Assembly: GCF_014649115.1 (NCBI RefSeq)
Contig: NZ_BMSK01000005.1
Span: 310,001 to 374,000, forward strand
Length of the DNA: 64,000 bases
Origin: Streptomyces eurythermus
GTDB lineage: Bacteria; Actinomycetota; Actinomycetes; Streptomycetales; Streptomycetaceae
Direction: 5' to 3'
Shown: positions 28,717-37,998 of the stretch, in pieces
Position numbering within the stretch: the first letter of the stretch is position 1
How the letters are laid out: the number at the start of each line of letters is the position of its first letter
The notes under the pieces: generated by a model
What the model saw: the letters and a program-made list of their open reading frames with translations, nothing else
What the model was told of the DNA's origin: nothing
The model's database searches: none
Made by a program: the position numbers and the translations under genes

Positions 28717-30222
28717 GTGAGCACCGAGAACGAGGGCAACGCGGTACCCCCGGCGCCGTCCGCACCTCCCGTGCCGGTGGCCTCTCCCGACGCTTCCCCG
28801 CAGGGCGCCGCGCCCGAGGGGAACGCCCAGGGGGCGCCCCACCCGCCCGTGCCCCAGGAGCACCCGGCGGCTCCGGCGGGCCAGGGCACGGCTTCGGTGG
28901 GCCAGGGCACGGCCCCGGCCGGTCCGGCATCCGACGGCTCCTGGCCGCCCCCGCCCCAGGCCACCCCCTCCTACGGCTCCTATGGCGACGGAGCCGCTTA
29001 CGGCGGTGGCGGTCCGTCCTACGGCGGCGACGCCGCGGGTCCGGGCGCCGGGGGTCCGGGCGCGGGCTGGGGAGCTTCCTGGCAGCAGCCCGCGCCCAAG
29101 CCGCGCAGCGGACGCGGCGGCCTGGTGGCGGCGGTCCTGGTGGCCGCGCTGGTCGCGGGCGGTCTGGGCGGCGGCCTCGGCTACACCCTGGCCAAGGACC
29201 GGGACGACCGCGGCTCCACCACGGTCTCCGCCCCCGACAGCGCCACGCAGGTCAAGCGCGCGCCGGGCACGATCGCCAACGTGGCCGCCAAGGCGCTGCC
29301 CAGCACGGTGACGATCCAGGCCGAGAGCAGCGACGGCGAGGGCGGTACCGGCACCGGATTCGTCTTCGACACCCAGGGCCACATCGTCACCAACAACCAC
29401 GTGGTCGCGGAGGCGGTGGACGGCGGCCGGCTCACGGCCACCTTCCCGAGCGGGAAGAAGTACGACGCCGAGGTCGTCGGCCATGCCCAGGGCTACGACG
29501 TCGCGGTCATCAAGCTCAAGAACGCCCCCTCCGATCTGCGGCCGCTCGCCCTCGGCGACTCCGACAAGGTGGCCGTCGGTGACGAGACCATCGCCATCGG
29601 CGCGCCCTTCGGCCTGTCCAACACGGTGACGACGGGCATCATCAGCGCCAAGGACCGTCCGGTGGCCTCCAGCGACGGCAGCTCCACCAGCAAGGCGTCC
29701 TACATGAGCGCCCTGCAGACCGACGCGTCCATCAACCCGGGCAACTCCGGCGGCCCGCTGCTGGACGCCTCCGGGGCGGTCATCGGCATCAACTCCGCGA
29801 TCCAGTCCACGGGCAGCGGCGGCTTCGGCTCCGGTCAGTCCGGATCGATCGGCCTGGGCTTCGCCATCCCGATCAACCAGGCGAAGTACGTCGCCCAGCA
29901 GCTGATCAAGACCGGCAAGCCGGTGTACGCCAAGATCGGCGCGTCCGTCTCCCTGGAGGACTCCTCGGACGGCGCGAAGATCACCGATCAGGGCACGGGC
30001 GGCGCTGCGGCGGTGGAGTCCGGCGGCCCGGCGGACAAGGCCGGTCTGAAGCCCGGTGACGTCATCACCAAGCTCGGCGACCACGTGATCGACAGCGGGC
30101 CCACCCTGATCGGCGAGATCTGGACCCACCAGCCCGGCGACAAGGTCACGATCACCTACAAGCGGGGCGGCCAGGAGCACACGGCGGACCTGACCCTGGG
30201 CGCGCGCGAGGGCGACAGCTGA
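28717..30222 (+). CDS. htrA: Membrane-anchored HtrA/DegP-like serine protease with PDZ domain
   Basis: A 501-residue S1C protease for extracytoplasmic protein quality control. The cytoplasmic N-terminus (1 to about 130) is disordered and rich in Pro/Gly/Ala, then one membrane helix (LVAAVLVAALVAGGLGGGLG, about 135-156). The trypsin-like domain has the triad His228 (TNNHVVAE), Asp261 (GYDVAVIKL) and Ser344 (NPGNSGGPL). A PDZ domain (about 405-495, ADKAGLKPGDVI) closes the protein. GTG at 28717 follows GAGGAG by 7 bases. The upstream region is unusually AT-rich (TATATAA at 28560, TATATAAA at 28595). Confidence 0.93.
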   Translation: MSTENEGNAVPPAPSAPPVPVASPDASPQGAAPEGNAQGAPHPPVPQEHPAAPAGQGTASVGQGTAPAGPASDGSWPPPPQATPSYGSYGDGAAYGGGGPSYGGDAAGPGAGGPGAGWGASWQQPAPKPRSGRGGLVAAVLVAALVAGGLGGGLGYTLAKDRDDRGSTTVSAPDSATQVKRAPGTIANVAAKALPSTVTIQAESSDGEGGTGTGFVFDTQGHIVTNNHVVAEAVDGGRLTATFPSGKKYDAEVVGHAQGYDVAVIKLKNAPSDLRPLALGDSDKVAVGDETIAIGAPFGLSNTVTTGIISAKDRPVASSDGSSTSKASYMSALQTDASINPGNSGGPLLDASGAVIGINSAIQSTGSGGFGSGQSGSIGLGFAIPINQAKYVAQQLIKTGKPVYAKIGASVSLEDSSDGAKITDQGTGGAAAVESGGPADKAGLKPGDVITKLGDHVIDSGPTLIGEIWTHQPGDKVTITYKRGGQEHTADLTLGAREGDS

Positions 30223-30289
30223 CGGGGCCGCCCGCCACGGCCGACGGGCCGGTAATCTGTACCCGCGCCGTCGGCCTCCGCCGGCGCGG

Positions 30290-30376
30290 GGAGGCGTGCC
30301 CGAGCGGCCGAAGGGAACGGTCTTGAAAACCGTCGTGGCAGCGATGTCACCGTGGGTTCAAATCCCACCGCCTCCG
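30290..30376 (+). tRNA. tRNA-Ser (anticodon UGA)
   Basis: 87-base class II tRNA: acceptor GGAGGCG (30290-30296) / CGCCTCC (30369-30375), anticodon loop CTTGAAA giving UGA for UCA codons, long variable arm, T-loop GTTCAAATCC. A partial copy of its anticodon arm lies at 30571. Confidence 0.95.
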
Positions 30377-30400
30377 CAGAGGTTCTAGTTATGCAGCCGG

Positions 30401-30432
30401 AAGGGGCGCTCCTTGATCTAGGGGCGCCCCTT
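30401..30432 (+). terminator. Terminator of tRNA-Ser(UGA)
   Basis: AAGGGGCG (30401-30408) pairs with CGCCCCTT (30425-30432), 25 bases after the tRNA; short T/C-rich tail. Confidence 0.7.
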
Positions 30433-30570
30433 CTGAGTTGAGGTGAGAGGCGGTCCTGCAGGTACCAGAGGATCCCCACACGGGCCACGAGCAACAGGAT
30501 CCCCGGTACGGTTTTCCGGAGGCGCTTCCGGGCGGACACGCCGTGGGCACCCGCCGAGAAGCGCGGCGCG

Positions 30571-30594
30571 GGGGAACGGTCTTGAAAGTCGTCG
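30571..30594 (+). repeat. Truncated copy of the tRNA-Ser anticodon arm
   Basis: GGGAACGGTCTTGAAA at 30572-30587 is identical over 16 bases to 30313-30328 inside tRNA-Ser(UGA); the following CGTCGT also matches. The rest of the tRNA is absent. It lies at the end of the 80-aa gene downstream. This looks like the scar of a site-specific integration or recombination at the tRNA gene. Confidence 0.6.
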
Positions 30595-30613
30595 TTGCCG
30601 TGGTGCGGGCGGA

Positions 30614-30856
30614 CTACTCCACCGCCGGATCCTCCTGGGCCTGTCGTAGCGCGCGGCGTACCGCCTGTTCGACCTCGTGGGGGTCGGTTCCGGTTGCCTC
30701 GGCCCGGGCGGTGATCGCCTCGTGCACCGCGTCCGAGGCCGCGCAGAAGCGGCGCCGCTGCTCGTCGTACGCCTCGCCGGTCAGGCCCGCCAGGCGGGCG
30801 CGTTCCTCCTCGGCGGTGCGTTCCAGCCTGATCAGTTCATCCGGTATGTCCGTCAC
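30614..30856 (-). CDS. Small charged helical protein, unknown
   Basis: An 80-residue protein, highly charged and probably entirely helical (EELIRLERTAEEERARLAGL-like opening, then RRRFCAASDAVHEAITARAEA). No known motif. GTG at 30856 opens VTDIPDELIRLER. It follows the Prim-Pol gene in the same direction with about 100 bases between. It may be a partner or accessory to it; no function can be assigned. Confidence 0.6.
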   Translation of the reverse strand: MTDIPDELIRLERTAEEERARLAGLTGEAYDEQRRRFCAASDAVHEAITARAEATGTDPHEVEQAVRRALRQAQEDPAVE

Positions 30857-30957
30857 GTTCGGATCGTAAGAGGGTTTGCGCCCGCTCGCCTGCCCAGCCG
30901 CCCGGTTCCCGGTTCCCGGCTCTCGGTTCGGGTCCGGTCGGTGGTCCGGGGATCCGT

Positions 30958-31833
30958 TCAGTGGGCTTGGTGCCCGGTCATCCGGGCCGCCGACGTGATC
31001 GTGGCGCGGGCCTCGCGCTCCGGCAGGCCGGTCGTCCGGGCCGCCTCGGTCAGGGCGTCCGCCAGGGCGGGGCCGATCCCGTTCTCGTAGGCACGGCAGG
31101 CCGCCCAGAACAGGCGCGTGTTGCGCTGGCCCTCGTGCGCGGTGAGGACGAAGTGGACCAGGCCGTGCCCCTGGTCCCCGGGGGTGGTCGGCGCCGGGTG
31201 GCGGGGCCGGGGAGGGGGCACCAGGAGGCGGAGCAGGGCCGGTGGGCAGGGGGCCGGGGGCAGCTGGGCCGTGCCGGGGGCCACGGTGTAGACGCCGTGG
31301 TCGGTGCGGGAGCCGGGGCCCACCAGGTAGCCGCCGGCGCCCCGGATGTCGATGCCGGGGGCGAGCCGGCCGGCCGAGTTGGGGACCACGGTGTCCGGCG
31401 GGCCGGTCAGCCACAGGTGGCGGCCCCCGCTGGGGGTGAGTACGACGACCGTCTCCGGGATCGTGAACAGGTGGCGCAGGGCCAGTTCGCGCAGGGCGGC
31501 GGCGGAGTCCGTGCCGGACTTGGTGTCCAGGTCGACGCCGATCAGGTGGTGCGGCGGCAGTCCGCAGGCGATGCCGTAGCCGGTGGCCCAGGGCGCGGCG
31601 GCGAACAGGGCGCGGACCCGTCCGGGGTCGGTGGTGGCGTCGTACACGCCGTGCCCGGGACGGCCGCAGGCGCCGTGGCAGGGCCGTCCGGCCGGTGCCG
31701 GTTCGTCGCGGTGGGGTGAGCGCAGGGCCGGGAGTTTCGTCCGGGACAGGGGGATGACGGCCAGGCCGCGCTCGGCGGCGGACAGGGCGTGGGCGAGGGC
31801 CAGTGCCGTGGCCTGCCGGTCGGTGGTGGCCAT
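30958..31833 (-). CDS. Bifunctional DNA primase/polymerase (Prim-Pol)
   Basis: A 291-residue Prim-Pol N-terminal domain protein. Family features: ALSAAERGLAVIPLSRTKLPAL opening, a Cys/His segment (GRPCHGACGRPGHG), GIACGLPPHHLIGVDLDTKSG with the DLD acidic pair likely forming the metal site, TPSGGRHLWLTGP (catalytic His), and IDIRGAGGYLVGPGS. These motifs are intact, unlike the smaller homologue at 23790. AICEs often use Prim-Pol for replication; here it sits 0.6 kb from a tRNA-Ser and a tRNA fragment. ATG at 31833 follows GGAG; a LexA-like box is 11 bases upstream. Confidence 0.87.
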   Translation of the reverse strand: MATTDRQATALALAHALSAAERGLAVIPLSRTKLPALRSPHRDEPAPAGRPCHGACGRPGHGVYDATTDPGRVRALFAAAPWATGYGIACGLPPHHLIGVDLDTKSGTDSAAALRELALRHLFTIPETVVVLTPSGGRHLWLTGPPDTVVPNSAGRLAPGIDIRGAGGYLVGPGSRTDHGVYTVAPGTAQLPPAPCPPALLRLLVPPPRPRHPAPTTPGDQGHGLVHFVLTAHEGQRNTRLFWAACRAYENGIGPALADALTEAARTTGLPEREARATITSAARMTGHQAH

Positions 31834-31843
31834 GGCTCCATGG

Positions 31844-31859
31844 TCGTACATGTGTTCGA
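31844..31859 (-). promoter_or_regulatory. LexA (SOS)-like operator before Prim-Pol
   Basis: TCGTACATGTGTTCGA: two 6-base halves 4 bases apart with one mismatch to the actinobacterial consensus TCGAAC-N4-GTTCGA. It ends 11 bases from the Prim-Pol start, a position where LexA would block transcription. The rest of 31860-32202 (about 340 bases) holds no gene I can support. Confidence 0.55.
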
Positions 31860-32202
31860 GGAAGGGAAGGGTCGGTATCGGTTACGCGCCGGTGGGTGAT
31901 GGGGGGGCGTGGAGCTGTGCCGGAACGATTCATCCCTTGTGTCGCTTGATGGGTGGAAGGTCGTATCAGCCCCCTCTCGGAGAAGAAGCGGCTAAAGACG
32001 CCGATAGGGGTTTATCGACTTGTCATCACGCTTGAGTGCGAATCATGGCTTCCGGAGTGGTTCGCCGGGGAGCCGCTGGGCAACTCTGGTTGCGCGACGT
32101 CGTCCACGATCGTCGAGGCGGCCGGCCAACCGCCCCGACACGAGCAGCGGTTCACACACTTTCGGCCCTCGGGCCGCTCAGTGCTCGGTTCTGGAGGAAC
32201 AC

Positions 32203-32517
32203 ATGGCAAGCATCCGCACCGCCCGCGTTCTCGCCGCCGTCTCCGCCTTGCCGCTCGCGGCCGCCCTCTTCGCCGGTGTCGCGGCGGCGGACGACGGCGC
32301 CTTAGCGGACGACGGCTCGAACGCCGGAGTGGCGGCGGTGCTCGGCAGCGGGGTCGGTGACGACAACAGCGGGAACTCGACCACCACGAACCAGAACGCG
32401 GCCGGCGCCGGCGCCTCGAACCAGAGCAATACCGCGCAGGTCAATCGCTCCGCGTGGGCCGGCGTCCAGCAGGGCAACCGCAACGCGTCCGTCAACTTCA
32501 CTCCCCTGTGGGGGTGA
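32203..32517 (+). CDS. Small secreted Asn/Gln-rich protein
   Basis: A 104-residue precursor with a clear signal peptide (VLAAVSALPLAAALFAGVAAA, cleavage near residue 29). The mature 75 residues are rich in Asn, Gln, Ser and Thr, with spaced N/Q pairs (TTTNQNAAGAGASNQSNT, then QQGNRNASVNF), recalling curlin- or rodlin-like beta-helical repeats. ATG at 32203 follows GGAGG. No cysteines and no enzyme motif. A surface or aerial-hypha role is a guess. G-rich repeats begin at its stop codon. Confidence 0.75.
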   Translation: MASIRTARVLAAVSALPLAAALFAGVAAADDGALADDGSNAGVAAVLGSGVGDDNSGNSTTTNQNAAGAGASNQSNTAQVNRSAWAGVQQGNRNASVNFTPLWG

Positions 32518-32574
32518 GTCCGTAGGGGGTGAACCGGTAGGGGATGACTGTGCATGGGGGTGGATCTGTGGGGG
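32510..32574 (+). repeat. Five G-runs with about 15-base period (G-quadruplex candidate)
   Basis: G5 at 32510, G5 at 32525, G4 at 32540, G5 at 32556 and G5 at 32570, each in a TGGGGGTGA-like context with loops of 9-12 bases. It starts within the last codons of the small secreted protein gene and extends into the 230-base gap before the dehydratase operon. Confidence 0.7.
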
Positions 32575-32687
32575 TGAGCCTCGGCTGAGGTCCTTCGTGG
32601 GGAGGGGCCTCGTGAGGTGTGCTTCAGGGTCGTGACACGACCGCGCGGCGGTGCTTCGGCGCCGCCGCGCAGTCGTGTCCGGCCACC

Positions 32688-32720
32688 TTGACAGGCCCGA
32701 TTATCTGACGGACAGTCAGA
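32688..32720 (+). promoter_or_regulatory. Promoter and operator of the dehydratase/thiolase operon
   Basis: A perfect -35 TTGACA (32688-32693) is 17 bases from GACAGT (32711-32716). Over the -10 lies a perfect inverted repeat TCTGAC-ggaca-GTCAGA (32704-32720). This arrangement fits a TetR-type repressor; the regulator gene is not adjacent. The first codon of the operon is 30 bases downstream. Confidence 0.7.
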
Positions 32721-32749
32721 AACCGTCATCGGGAGTCCTGGGGGTGGCG

Positions 32750-33769
32750 GTGAGCGACGAGCAGGCGCGTGACGAGCTGGGCGAGCGGCTCAGGAAGTTC
32801 GTGGGACGGCCGGCCGCCGTCGCCGGTGCCGGCAAGGACCCGGTGAACGCGCCGATGATCCGGCACTGGTGCGAGGCGCTGGGCGACACCCACCCCGCCT
32901 ACACCGGCCCGGACGCCATCGCCCCGCCCACCATGCTCCAGGTCTGGACGATGGGCGGCCTGAGCGGGCACCCGGGCCGTACCGGGGCGTACGAGGAACT
33001 CCTCGGCCTGCTGGACGCGGCGGGCTGCACCGCCGTGGTGGCCACCGACTGCGAGCAGGAGTACCCGCGGCCGCTGCGCCCGGGGGACGAGGTCACGTTC
33101 GACACGGTGATCGAGGAGGTCTCCGGCCGCAAGACGACCCGGCTGGGGACGGGCTACTTCATCACGACCCGTACGGAGGTCCGGGTGGCCGGGGAACCGG
33201 CGGGCGTCCACCGCTTCCGCGTCCTCAAGTACGCCCCGGCACCACACCGGCCCCACGAGCCCCGACAGCAGCGTCGAGGGCCCGAGCTCCACGAGCCCCG
33301 GCGCCACCAAGAGCCCGAGTCCCGGCGCCGCCAAGAGCCCGCGCCCTCGAAGCCCCTTCGTCCCCGCCCGGTGATCAACCGGGACAACGCCGGTTTCTGG
33401 CAGGGCGTGGCCGAGCGCCGGCTGCTCATCCAGCGCTGTACGGCCTGCGGGACCCTGCGCCACCCCTGGCTGCCCGGCTGCAACGCCTGCGGCGGCCTCG
33501 GCTGGGACACCGTGGAGGCGAGCGGCGAGGGCACGGTCTACTCGTACGTCGTCGTGCACCACCCGCCCGCCCCGGGCTTCGACCCCCCGTACGCGGTCGC
33601 CCTGGTCGAACTCGCCGAGGGCGTGCGGATGGTGGGCAACGTGGTCGGGGTGCCGTACGACGAGGTGCGCATCGGGCTGCCGGTGCGGGCCGGGTTCCGG
33701 CGCGTCGACGAGGAGCTGACTCTGCCGGTGTTCCAGGCCCTGTCCTCGGTCACGGCGGTGGAGCGGTGA
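32750..33769 (+). CDS. MaoC-like hydratase - OB-fold (DUF35) fusion, ChsH2-like
   Basis: A 339-residue fusion. Residues 1 to about 160 are a FAS1-type MaoC dehydratase half (MIRHWCEALGDTHPAYTG carries the hydratase Asp/His region). A charged Arg/Pro/His linker (about 165-205) leads to a DUF35 domain with a zinc ribbon (CTACGTLRHPWLPGCNACG, near 230) and an OB fold ending PVFQ. In steroid-degrading actinobacteria ChsH2 has exactly this order and pairs with ChsH1 and the aldolase Ltp2 to hydrate and cleave side-chain enoyl-CoA. GTG 32750 (VSDEQARD) or the GTG two codons earlier is the start. Confidence 0.88.
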   Translation: MSDEQARDELGERLRKFVGRPAAVAGAGKDPVNAPMIRHWCEALGDTHPAYTGPDAIAPPTMLQVWTMGGLSGHPGRTGAYEELLGLLDAAGCTAVVATDCEQEYPRPLRPGDEVTFDTVIEEVSGRKTTRLGTGYFITTRTEVRVAGEPAGVHRFRVLKYAPAPHRPHEPRQQRRGPELHEPRRHQEPESRRRQEPAPSKPLRPRPVINRDNAGFWQGVAERRLLIQRCTACGTLRHPWLPGCNACGGLGWDTVEASGEGTVYSYVVVHHPPAPGFDPPYAVALVELAEGVRMVGNVVGVPYDEVRIGLPVRAGFRRVDEELTLPVFQALSSVTAVER

Positions 33770-34170
33770 GGGCGGGCGAGCGGCTGGAGCCGCTGGAGAT
33801 CCCGGTGACCCGCACCCTGATCGTGGCCGGGGCGATCGCCTCCCGGGACTACCAGGACGTGCACCACGACCCGGAACTGGCCCGGCGCAAGGGCGCGCCG
33901 GACGTCTTCATGAACATCCTGACGACGAACGGCCTGGTCGGCCGGTACGTCACCGACCACTTCGGCCCCAAGGCGGTGCTCCGCAAGGTCGCCATCAGGC
34001 TGGGGGCGCCCAACTACCCGGGGGACACGATGGTGCTGACCGGAACCGTCGAGGAGGTCGACGGTGATACGGCGGTCGTACGGGTCGTAGGGGCCAACGG
34101 GCTCGGCGACCATGTGACGGGCACGGTGACGGTCACGGTCCCGGGCGCGAACCCGGAGGCCACGCCATGA
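33766..34170 (+). CDS. MaoC-like hydratase subunit, ChsH1-like
   Basis: A 134-residue single hot-dog domain. SRDYQDVHHDPELARRKG holds the catalytic Asp/His pair of R-specific enoyl-CoA hydratases. In the ChsH1/ChsH2 complex this subunit supplies the active site and the neighbouring fusion supplies the other half and the DUF35 domain. GTG at 33766 overlaps the upstream stop (GTGA), and its own stop overlaps the next start (ATGA), so all three genes are coupled. Confidence 0.9.
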   Translation: MRAGERLEPLEIPVTRTLIVAGAIASRDYQDVHHDPELARRKGAPDVFMNILTTNGLVGRYVTDHFGPKAVLRKVAIRLGAPNYPGDTMVLTGTVEEVDGDTAVVRVVGANGLGDHVTGTVTVTVPGANPEATP

Positions 34171-35333
34171 GCCTGCGCACCCGCGACACCCTCGGCGGCC
34201 GGGCCGCGATCGCCGGCATAGGGGCCACCGAGTTCTCCAAGGACTCCGGCCGCAGCGAACTGCGCCTGGCGGTGGAGGCGGTGCGGGCCGCGCTCGACGA
34301 CGCGGGCCTCACCCCGGCGGACGTGGACGGGCTGGTGACCTTCACCATGGACACCAGCCCGGAGATCACCGTGGCCCAGGCCTGCGGGATGGGCGAGCTG
34401 TCCTTCTTCTCCCGGGTGCACTACGGCGGCGGCGCGGCCTGCGCCACCGTCCAGCAGGCGGCGCTCGCGGTGGCGACGGGCCTGGCGGAGGTGGTGGTCT
34501 GCTACCGCGCGTTCAACGAGCGGTCGGGCCGCCGGTTCGGCGCGGGCGTACGGCACCGGGAGCCGTCGGCGGAGGGCGCGGCGCTCGGCTGGACGCTGCC
34601 GTTCGGGCTGCTCACCCCGGCCTCCTGGGTGGCGATGGCGGCCCGGCGCTACCTGCACGCCCATGGTCTGACCCCCGAGGTGTTCGGGCAGGTGGCCGTG
34701 GTGGACCGGGCGTACGCGGCGACCAACCCGGCCGCGTACTTCCACGGCCGCCCGATCACGCTCGCCGACCACGCCGCCTCCCGCTGGATCGCCGAGCCGC
34801 TGCGGCTGCTGGACTGCTGCCAGGAGACCGACGGCGGGCAGGCGGTGGTCGTCACCTCCCTGGAGCGGGCCCGGGACCTGCCGCACCCGCCCGCCGTGAT
34901 CGCCGCGGCGGCCCAGGGCGCGGGCCGGGCGCAGGAGCAGATGACGAGCTTCTACCGGGACGATCCGACCGGCCTGCCGGAGATGAGCGCGGTGGCCCGC
35001 CAGCTGTGGCGCACCTCCGGTCTCGGCCCGGACGACATCGACGTGGCGATCCTGTACGACCACTTCACCCCCTTCGTGCTGATGCAGCTGGAGGAGTTCG
35101 GGTTCTGCGGCCGGGGGCGGGCGGCGGACTTCGTGGCCGAGCGGCGGCTGCCGCTGAACACCCATGGGGGCCAGCTCGGGGAGGCGTACCTGCACGGCAT
35201 GAACGGCATCGCGGAGGCGGTACGGCAGCTGCGGGGCACGGCCGTGAACCAGGTGCCGGGGGCCTCGCGGACCCTGGTGACGGCCGGCACCGGGGTACCG
35301 ACATCAGGGCTGGTCCTGACGGCGGACGGGTGA
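34167..35333 (+). CDS. Thiolase-fold lipid-transfer protein/aldolase, Ltp2-like
   Basis: A 388-residue thiolase-superfamily protein (SCP-x/Ltp type). The N-terminal half opens AIAGIGATEFSKDSGRSEL and carries the conserved GGAACATVQQA segment. The C-terminal half has the LPLNTHGGQLGEAYLHGMNG signature with the family His. The nucleophilic Cys of true thiolases is not in its usual context, as in Ltp2 aldolases that act with the ChsH DUF35 domain. The three-gene set should perform hydration and retro-aldol cleavage of a branched acyl-CoA; the substrate (sterol side chain or other) is unknown. Confidence 0.9.
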   Translation: MSLRTRDTLGGRAAIAGIGATEFSKDSGRSELRLAVEAVRAALDDAGLTPADVDGLVTFTMDTSPEITVAQACGMGELSFFSRVHYGGGAACATVQQAALAVATGLAEVVVCYRAFNERSGRRFGAGVRHREPSAEGAALGWTLPFGLLTPASWVAMAARRYLHAHGLTPEVFGQVAVVDRAYAATNPAAYFHGRPITLADHAASRWIAEPLRLLDCCQETDGGQAVVVTSLERARDLPHPPAVIAAAAQGAGRAQEQMTSFYRDDPTGLPEMSAVARQLWRTSGLGPDDIDVAILYDHFTPFVLMQLEEFGFCGRGRAADFVAERRLPLNTHGGQLGEAYLHGMNGIAEAVRQLRGTAVNQVPGASRTLVTAGTGVPTSGLVLTADG

Positions 35334-35503
35334 GTCCTCAGGGGCGCTTCCGGCGGTTCCTCAGGGTCGTACCCGCAGACGGGACGGACCCGTGCTCCAC
35401 CTTCAGGAGGTGGAGGCAGCCCTACCCCTACAACCTGAGGGGGACCCGCCTTCAGGACCTGCGGCCGATACCCGGGCGGGGTCCCCGCTCCTAGCGTGGA
35501 GGC

Positions 35504-36061
35504 ATGACCACACCCGTCTGCACCAGCGCCTCGGCCGCCGCCGCACCCAGGCGGCAGACTCCTCTCTACCCGACGTTCGCGGCGTACGTGCGGGCCCGCC
35601 AGCCCGTCCTGCTGCGCACCGCGCGCTCGCTGACCGCGAACCCCAACGACGCCGAGGACCTGCTGCAGACCGCGCTGGCCAAGACCTATGTCGCGTGGGA
35701 GCGGATCGAGGACCACCGGGCGCTGGACGGCTATGTGCGCCGGGCGCTCGTGAACACCCGTACCTCCCAGTGGCGCAAGCGCCGGGTGGACGAGTTCGCC
35801 TGCGAGGAACTGCCCGAGCCCGAGCCGCTGCCCGTGGGCGAGGACCCGGCCGAGCGGCAGGCGCTGCGCGACGCGATGTGGCGGGCGGTCCTGCGGCTGC
35901 CGGCGCGCCAGCGGGCCATGGTCGTCCTCAGGTACTACGAGGACCTGAGCGAGGCTCAGACCGCCGAGCTGCTCGGGGTGTCGGTGGGCACGGTGAAGTC
36001 GGCGGTCTCCCGGGCCCTGGGCAAGCTGCGCGAGGACCCGGAGCTGGCCCCGGCCCGCTAG
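35504..36061 (+). CDS. ECF sigma factor (SigE-like family)
   Basis: A 185-residue group IV sigma factor. Region 2 is near residues 30-95 (DAEDLLQTALAKTYVAWERI binds core and -10), region 4 near 125-178 (LPARQRAMVVLRYYEDLSEAQTAELLGVSVGTVKSAVSRAL, a helix-turn-helix for the -35). No anti-sigma gene is next to it. ATG at 35504 follows GGAGG by 2-3 bases, a tight spacing. The 170-base gap upstream has an imperfect GGGGACCCGCC / GGCGGGGTCCCC hairpin (35440-35486) that could end the thiolase operon. Confidence 0.93.
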   Translation: MTTPVCTSASAAAAPRRQTPLYPTFAAYVRARQPVLLRTARSLTANPNDAEDLLQTALAKTYVAWERIEDHRALDGYVRRALVNTRTSQWRKRRVDEFACEELPEPEPLPVGEDPAERQALRDAMWRAVLRLPARQRAMVVLRYYEDLSEAQTAELLGVSVGTVKSAVSRALGKLREDPELAPAR

Positions 36062-36141
36062 GGCCTCCCGCCCGCCCGCGGTGACCGCCCGCCCCGCCGG
36101 CGAACTCCGTTCACGGTGACCGGAGCGTGACGCACCCCCTA

Positions 36142-36171
36142 GTGACATACCGCGTGGTATGCGCGCAGAAT
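36142..36171 (+). promoter_or_regulatory. Promoter with perfect palindrome before the acyl-CoA ligase
   Basis: CATACCGCGTGGTATG (36146-36161) is a perfect 6-4-6 inverted repeat. It sits between a possible -35 GTGACA (36142-36147) and -10 CAGAAT (36166-36171), 18 bases apart. Probably a TetR-type operator controlling the ligase. Confidence 0.6.
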
Positions 36172-36219
36172 CAGCGCAACCTCTACCACCGCGTAGGCAA
36201 TGTCGCCCGGGAGGACTCC

Positions 36220-37875
<1,656 letters not shown>

Positions 37876-37942
37876 CGGCGGTACGGGCGCTTTGGCCGTG
37901 ACGGTCGCGGGTACGTGCCCGACCTCTCCTGTCGCTGAACGA

Positions 37943-37985
37943 GGCCGGGGCCGGAGCCCACACGTGGTGGGTTCCGGCCCCGGCC
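37943..37985. terminator. Bidirectional terminator between ligase and MFS gene
   Basis: A 13-bp perfect stem (GGCCGGGGCCGGA at 37943 / TCCGGCCCCGGCC at 37973) extends inward by six more pairs, one of them G-T, giving a 19-bp hairpin with a 5-base loop between convergent genes. Confidence 0.85.
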
Positions 37986-37998
37986 GCCGGTGCCGGCG

